A DNA stretch of 64,000 nt from assembly GCA_902806565.1 (NCBI GenBank), contig CADCXA010000053.1, forward strand, positions 62,001 through 126,000, written 5' to 3'. A model generated the notes under the pieces. That model made no database searches. It was given only the letters and a program-made list of their open reading frames with translations, and had not been told where the DNA came from. The DNA comes from Hypoxylon rubiginosum. Lineage: Eukaryota; Ascomycota; Sordariomycetes; Xylariales; Hypoxylaceae. This document shows, in pieces, positions 59,345 to 64,000 of this stretch (the stretch's first letter is position 1; each line of letters starts with the position of its first letter). The position numbers and the translations under genes were made by a program.

Positions 59345-61794
59345 CCTTACCACCCTTTTTTTTAAGCGAGTTATATTTATTAGTTAAATAACCGTAAATT
59401 TATAGTAAGTTAATAAATTATATTTTAATTATTTAAATATTTATATTAATTTATAATATATATAGTTATATTTTTAAATTAAAAATTTTATATATTTTAA
59501 ATTTTAAATATTATAAATTTATTTATTTTTTAATTTATTATTATGTTATTTTTATAATATTTATAATTATATATATTTTTTTTAAATTATTTTTTTATAA
59601 AATATATAATAATTATATTAATAATTATATTAAAAATATATTTATATAATATTATATTATTTTTTTTAATTTAATTATATTAAATATTATTATATATTAT
59701 TAATTTTTATTATTTAAATTATTTTAATTTAAAGTTATTATTTAGTTTTAATATTTTTAATAATAATAATATTAATTATATTATAATATATTATATTTTA
59801 TATATTATAATAAAAAATTAATAAGTTTATAATAAAAAAAAATATTAATAAGTTTAAAAATTAATTAATGTTTTTTTTTTTTTTAAAATAAAATTAAGTT
59901 TTATTATTATATTTATAAATAATATTTTATATAAAAAGTATTATTATTTTTATATTTTAAGTTATATAAATTATAAATAATATTTTTTTAATTATTATTA
60001 GTTAAATAATATTAATTATTATTTTTTTAAAGTTTTTTATAAGTTAAATAAAACTATTTTAAATTAATTTATTAGCTTTTTTAAAATTATATATTACTTT
60101 AAATTTATTAATTTAAAAATATTAAATATTATTAATTTTTTAAAATAGTTTTATTATATTAATATTTTTTTTTATTTATTTTAAATTAAAAGTTTTTATA
60201 ATTAATTTAGTTTTAGTTATATATTTTTTTAATATTTATAAATTAATATTTTATTATTTTAAATTTTAATTATTAGTTTTTTTTAAAAAAATTACCGTTA
60301 TTTTAAATATTTTTTTTATTATTTTAACTGGTTATAAATTAAATTAAGCTTATTATAAATTAAGTTAAATTAAATTAAAAAACTTACGTTATAAATAATT
60401 TTAAATTAAGCTAAGGTATTTATTTTATAATTTATTACTAATAATATTAAATATAATATAAACAGTTAAAAAAGGAGAAAAAGAAAAAGAAAAAAAAAAA
60501 AAAAAAAAAGGAAAAAAAAAAATAAAAAATTTAAAAGATTTAAAATAATAATTACTAGTATTATTTATTTAAAAGTTTTTTAATAAGGTTTATTATTTTA
60601 TTAAAATAAAACTTAGGTTTTATTTTAATTATATTTATTTAATAATAATTAAAAATTAATTTAATTAAAATTATATATAAGATTTTAATATTTTAAGTTT
60701 AATATAATATAATAATATTTTTAATAAAGTATTAAATTTATTATTTTTTTATTAAAATTTTTATTATTTTTTAAATTAAAATAATTTTACTTTTATTTTA
60801 AAATATATTATTATTATATATATTATTAAATTAAATTTAATAATATTAGTTATTTATATATTTTAAATATTAAATAAAAATATTAAAAACCTTAAAATTA
60901 TTATTTTATATTATAATTTATAATATAATATTATAATTAAAGTTTTTATTAAATATTTTTTTATTTATTTTATTTAATTTATATTTAATAATATTATTAT
61001 ATTATTTTTTATTAATTTTATTATTAAAACTAAAATATTTAAATTATATATTATTAAAATTTATTTTTTAAAAAATAATATAATAAAAAAAATAAATATT
61101 ATTAATATTAAATATAAATTTTAATTTAAAATTTATAGATTTTAAATTTATATTAAAATTAAATATTAACTAAATATAAATTAAATAAAAAATAATAAAA
61201 ATATATTTATTATTATTATTAATTTAATAAATTTTTTTAATTTTAATTTTAATGTTTATAATATTAAGTTATATTATAATAAATTATTTTACGATAAAAT
61301 AATATTTAATAATATATATAATAATAAATTTAATCGTTTATTAAAATATTTAAAAATATTATTTTAATTATTTAATTATAAATTTATATTAAATATAAAT
61401 ATATTAAGTTTAAATAAATTAAATATTAAAAATATTAGTTTTAATAATTTAAATTATATTGGTTTTAATATTAATAAGCGTTTAAAAAAATAAAATAATA
61501 ATATTAATTAAAATATAAAATTTAAGTTAAATTTATTAATAATAAAAAATAATATTATTTATATAAGTAAAAACAATAAAAAAAAATTTATTTAATACGG
61601 TAAATTTAATAAATTATAAGGTAAAATTAATTGTTATTTTATAAATATAAGTTTTATTTTTTTTTTTTTATAATAATTATAATAATTAAAAGTTTTTTTT
61701 ATTATTTATTTATTTAAATAAATAAAAAATAATATTAGTGTATATTTTATTAAAAGATTTTTTTAGTTAGTAATAATAATATATATTTTTAAGG

Positions 61795-61838
<44 letters not shown>

Positions 61839-64000
61839 TATAAATTAAAGTAAAATAAATAATTAAAAAATATCTCCTTAAATAATAATTATAAAAATTT
61901 CCTTTTATATATAATAATTAAAATTTATTAAAATAAATTAAATTTATATTTAAAATAATTTTATAAAAACTTATTTTTATATTAATTACTTAATTATTAT
62001 AAATTAAATAAAAAAAAATAAAATTTTAATTATAAAATTTAATATTTTATAATAATTATTATATTATTTTAATATTTATAAGAGTAAAAAAAAATAAAAA
62101 ACCTTATTTTATTATTTTATTTTTTAGATTTAACTTTTAAATTAATTATTTTATTAACGTTTTTTAATAATATATTAAATTTTTTAATTATATTTAATAT
62201 TTATTATATTTTTAATTTTAAAATATTTATTTTATTTATATAATTAATAACTTTTAATACTTAATTAAAAAACTGGTTATAAATAATATAAATTTTTTAT
62301 TAAAATTAATTTATAATTTTTAAAATATTTATTTTTATTATAAATAATATATTAATAATAGTATTTATTATTTAAACTTAAAATGGTTTTTAAATTTATT
62401 TATATATTTTAAAGTTATTATTTTTTTATATATAAATAAATTATTCGTAATATTATTTAATAATAATATTAAAAAATAACTAATAAAAAATATATATATT
62501 TATATAATAATTATTATTTTTTATATTAAATATAAATATAAATAAAAATATTAATATTTATTAATATTTAAAAAAACCTAAAAATAAAAATTTAAAATTT
62601 ATTATTAATAATATTAAACTTAAATATAATAATTTTTTTTTTATAATAAAAAATTACTTAGTTATTTTTATTATTTAAAGTTATTTTTTTTTTAATATAT
62701 TACTTTTTAATTATACCTTATACTTTAAATAATAAAATTTTAAATTTTTAATTAAAAAAATTTTTAATTAATAATAAATAATTTAATTTAATTTTATTAA
62801 TAACTATTTTAATTTTAATATAATAATTTTTTTTAATATATTAAATTATAATAACTTTTTTAAATAATATTTTTTAAAAAACCATTTATTATTTAACGTT
62901 ATTTAATTTTAATTTTAAATATTACGTTTTTATAAAGTTTAATATTAAATATTAAAAAAATAAAAAAATATTAATTTTAATAAAATAAATTTATATTTTT
63001 AGTTTTTCCTTATATATTTATTAAATATACTAAATATTAATTAAATTATAAATAATTTTATAAATATTAATAGTTTTATTAATAAATTTATAATATTTAT
63101 ATTTAGTTTTTTAAATATATAATATATTTAATATATATTTATATATTATTATAAATAATTTATAAATTTTAATATGTTTAAAAAATAACTTTTTAATATA
63201 ATAAATATAAAAAAAATAGTAAATTTTATAGTTAATAGTTTTTTTAAAAAAAAGGTTTTTAATTAGGTTTTTTTTAAATAAGTTTTTAATAAGTTTTTTT
63301 ATAAAAATAATAAAAATCTTCCGTATAATTTTCTATTTAATAGGATTATTATTAATAATTATATATTAAAGTTTTTATTTATAAATTTTTTTACCGGTTT
63401 ATTTAATAATTTTTTTAAAACTTAAATAAATTATTATTAAATTTTAATTTTTTAAATATATAAAAATATAAAAGATTTAAAAGTTATATATATTATAATT
63501 TATAATAATAAAAAAATATTATTTTTATTTTTATTTAGTTATATTATACGTAAAATTTATTATAATAAAAATATTTTATTATATAAAAATTTTAATAAAT
63601 TACTTTTAAATTTAAATAAAACTAATAAATATTATATTATTTTAAATACCTTAAAATTAATCGTAAAAATAAATATCTTATTTTTTTAAAGTAAATTATT
63701 TATTAACTTTTTTAAACTTAATAATTTTACTAGAATTTTAATTATATATTTTTAAGGTTTTTAAAAGTTAAATAATTTTAAGGTTTTTTTTTTAAATATT
63801 ATTTTAAATATTTTTAATATTTTATATCTTAATATATTTTAAATTATAATTTTAAAACATTCTATAAATTAATATATTATTTATTTTATTAAAAAAAAGA
63901 TTTTTAATTTATTTTAATATTTATTAATTTTAAAGTTAAATTTAAATTTAAAATTAAAAATTATTTAATATTTTTATATAATTTATATTTTTTTTAATTA
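59345..64000. repeat. Second A+T isochore, probably RIP-degraded, runs off the window
   Basis: At least 4.65 kb of almost pure A and T with the same shortage of CpA/TpG as the first block. It includes a purine run at about 60468-60530, a 40-base T run at 61796-61835, and no open frame that looks like a gene. Confidence 0.85.
61796..61835. repeat. Poly-T tract of about 40 bases
   Basis: An uninterrupted T run inside the A+T block; its exact length may be affected by sequencing or assembly. Confidence 0.8.

Overview
The window is nuclear DNA from a filamentous ascomycete (Pezizomycotina, probably Sordariomycetes). The reasons are small GT-AG introns of about 45-130 bp with CTAAC-like branch points, fungal-specific gene families, a multi-exon highly reducing polyketide synthase, and long A+T blocks of the kind left by repeat-induced point mutation (RIP). 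Exon structures below were read by hand from reading frames, splice motifs and family conservation. No alignment or database search was run.

Layout. Positions 1-7500 hold housekeeping genes: the 5' part of creC (carbon catabolite repression, minus), GEM1/Miro (plus), a class I heme peroxidase (minus) and the SUMO ligase Nse2 (minus). From about 7975 to 21706 there is an almost pure A+T block with no credible gene. It ends next to a perfect GC-rich hairpin followed by CTAG and T, which resembles a Helitron 3' end. A GC-balanced island runs from about 21707 to 59345. It starts with a hypothetical protein, a cysteine-rich metallothionein-like protein, an RCC1/Pim1 Ran exchange factor and a small membrane protein. 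A likely secondary-metabolite locus follows at 31281-55988: a 9-exon HR-PKS (KS-AT-DH-cMT-ER-KR-ACP, minus), a TAM/LaeA-like methyltransferase with a frame problem, a secreted beta-lactamase-fold serine hydrolase, an FAD monooxygenase, a GH43 glycosidase and an aldo-keto reductase with an N-terminal extension. A conserved fungal zinc-finger/coiled-coil protein closes the island. A second A+T block begins near 59345 and runs off the window.

How the genes may work together. The HR-PKS would build a reduced, C-methylated chain on its ACP. It has no thioesterase or reductase release domain, so release must come from elsewhere, and the methyltransferase, flavin monooxygenase and aldo-keto reductase are plausible tailoring enzymes. 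No cluster-specific transcription factor or transporter was seen, so the cluster may be small or partly decayed. Three introns in this locus need a GC rather than GT donor, and the methyltransferase frame breaks at one exon junction.
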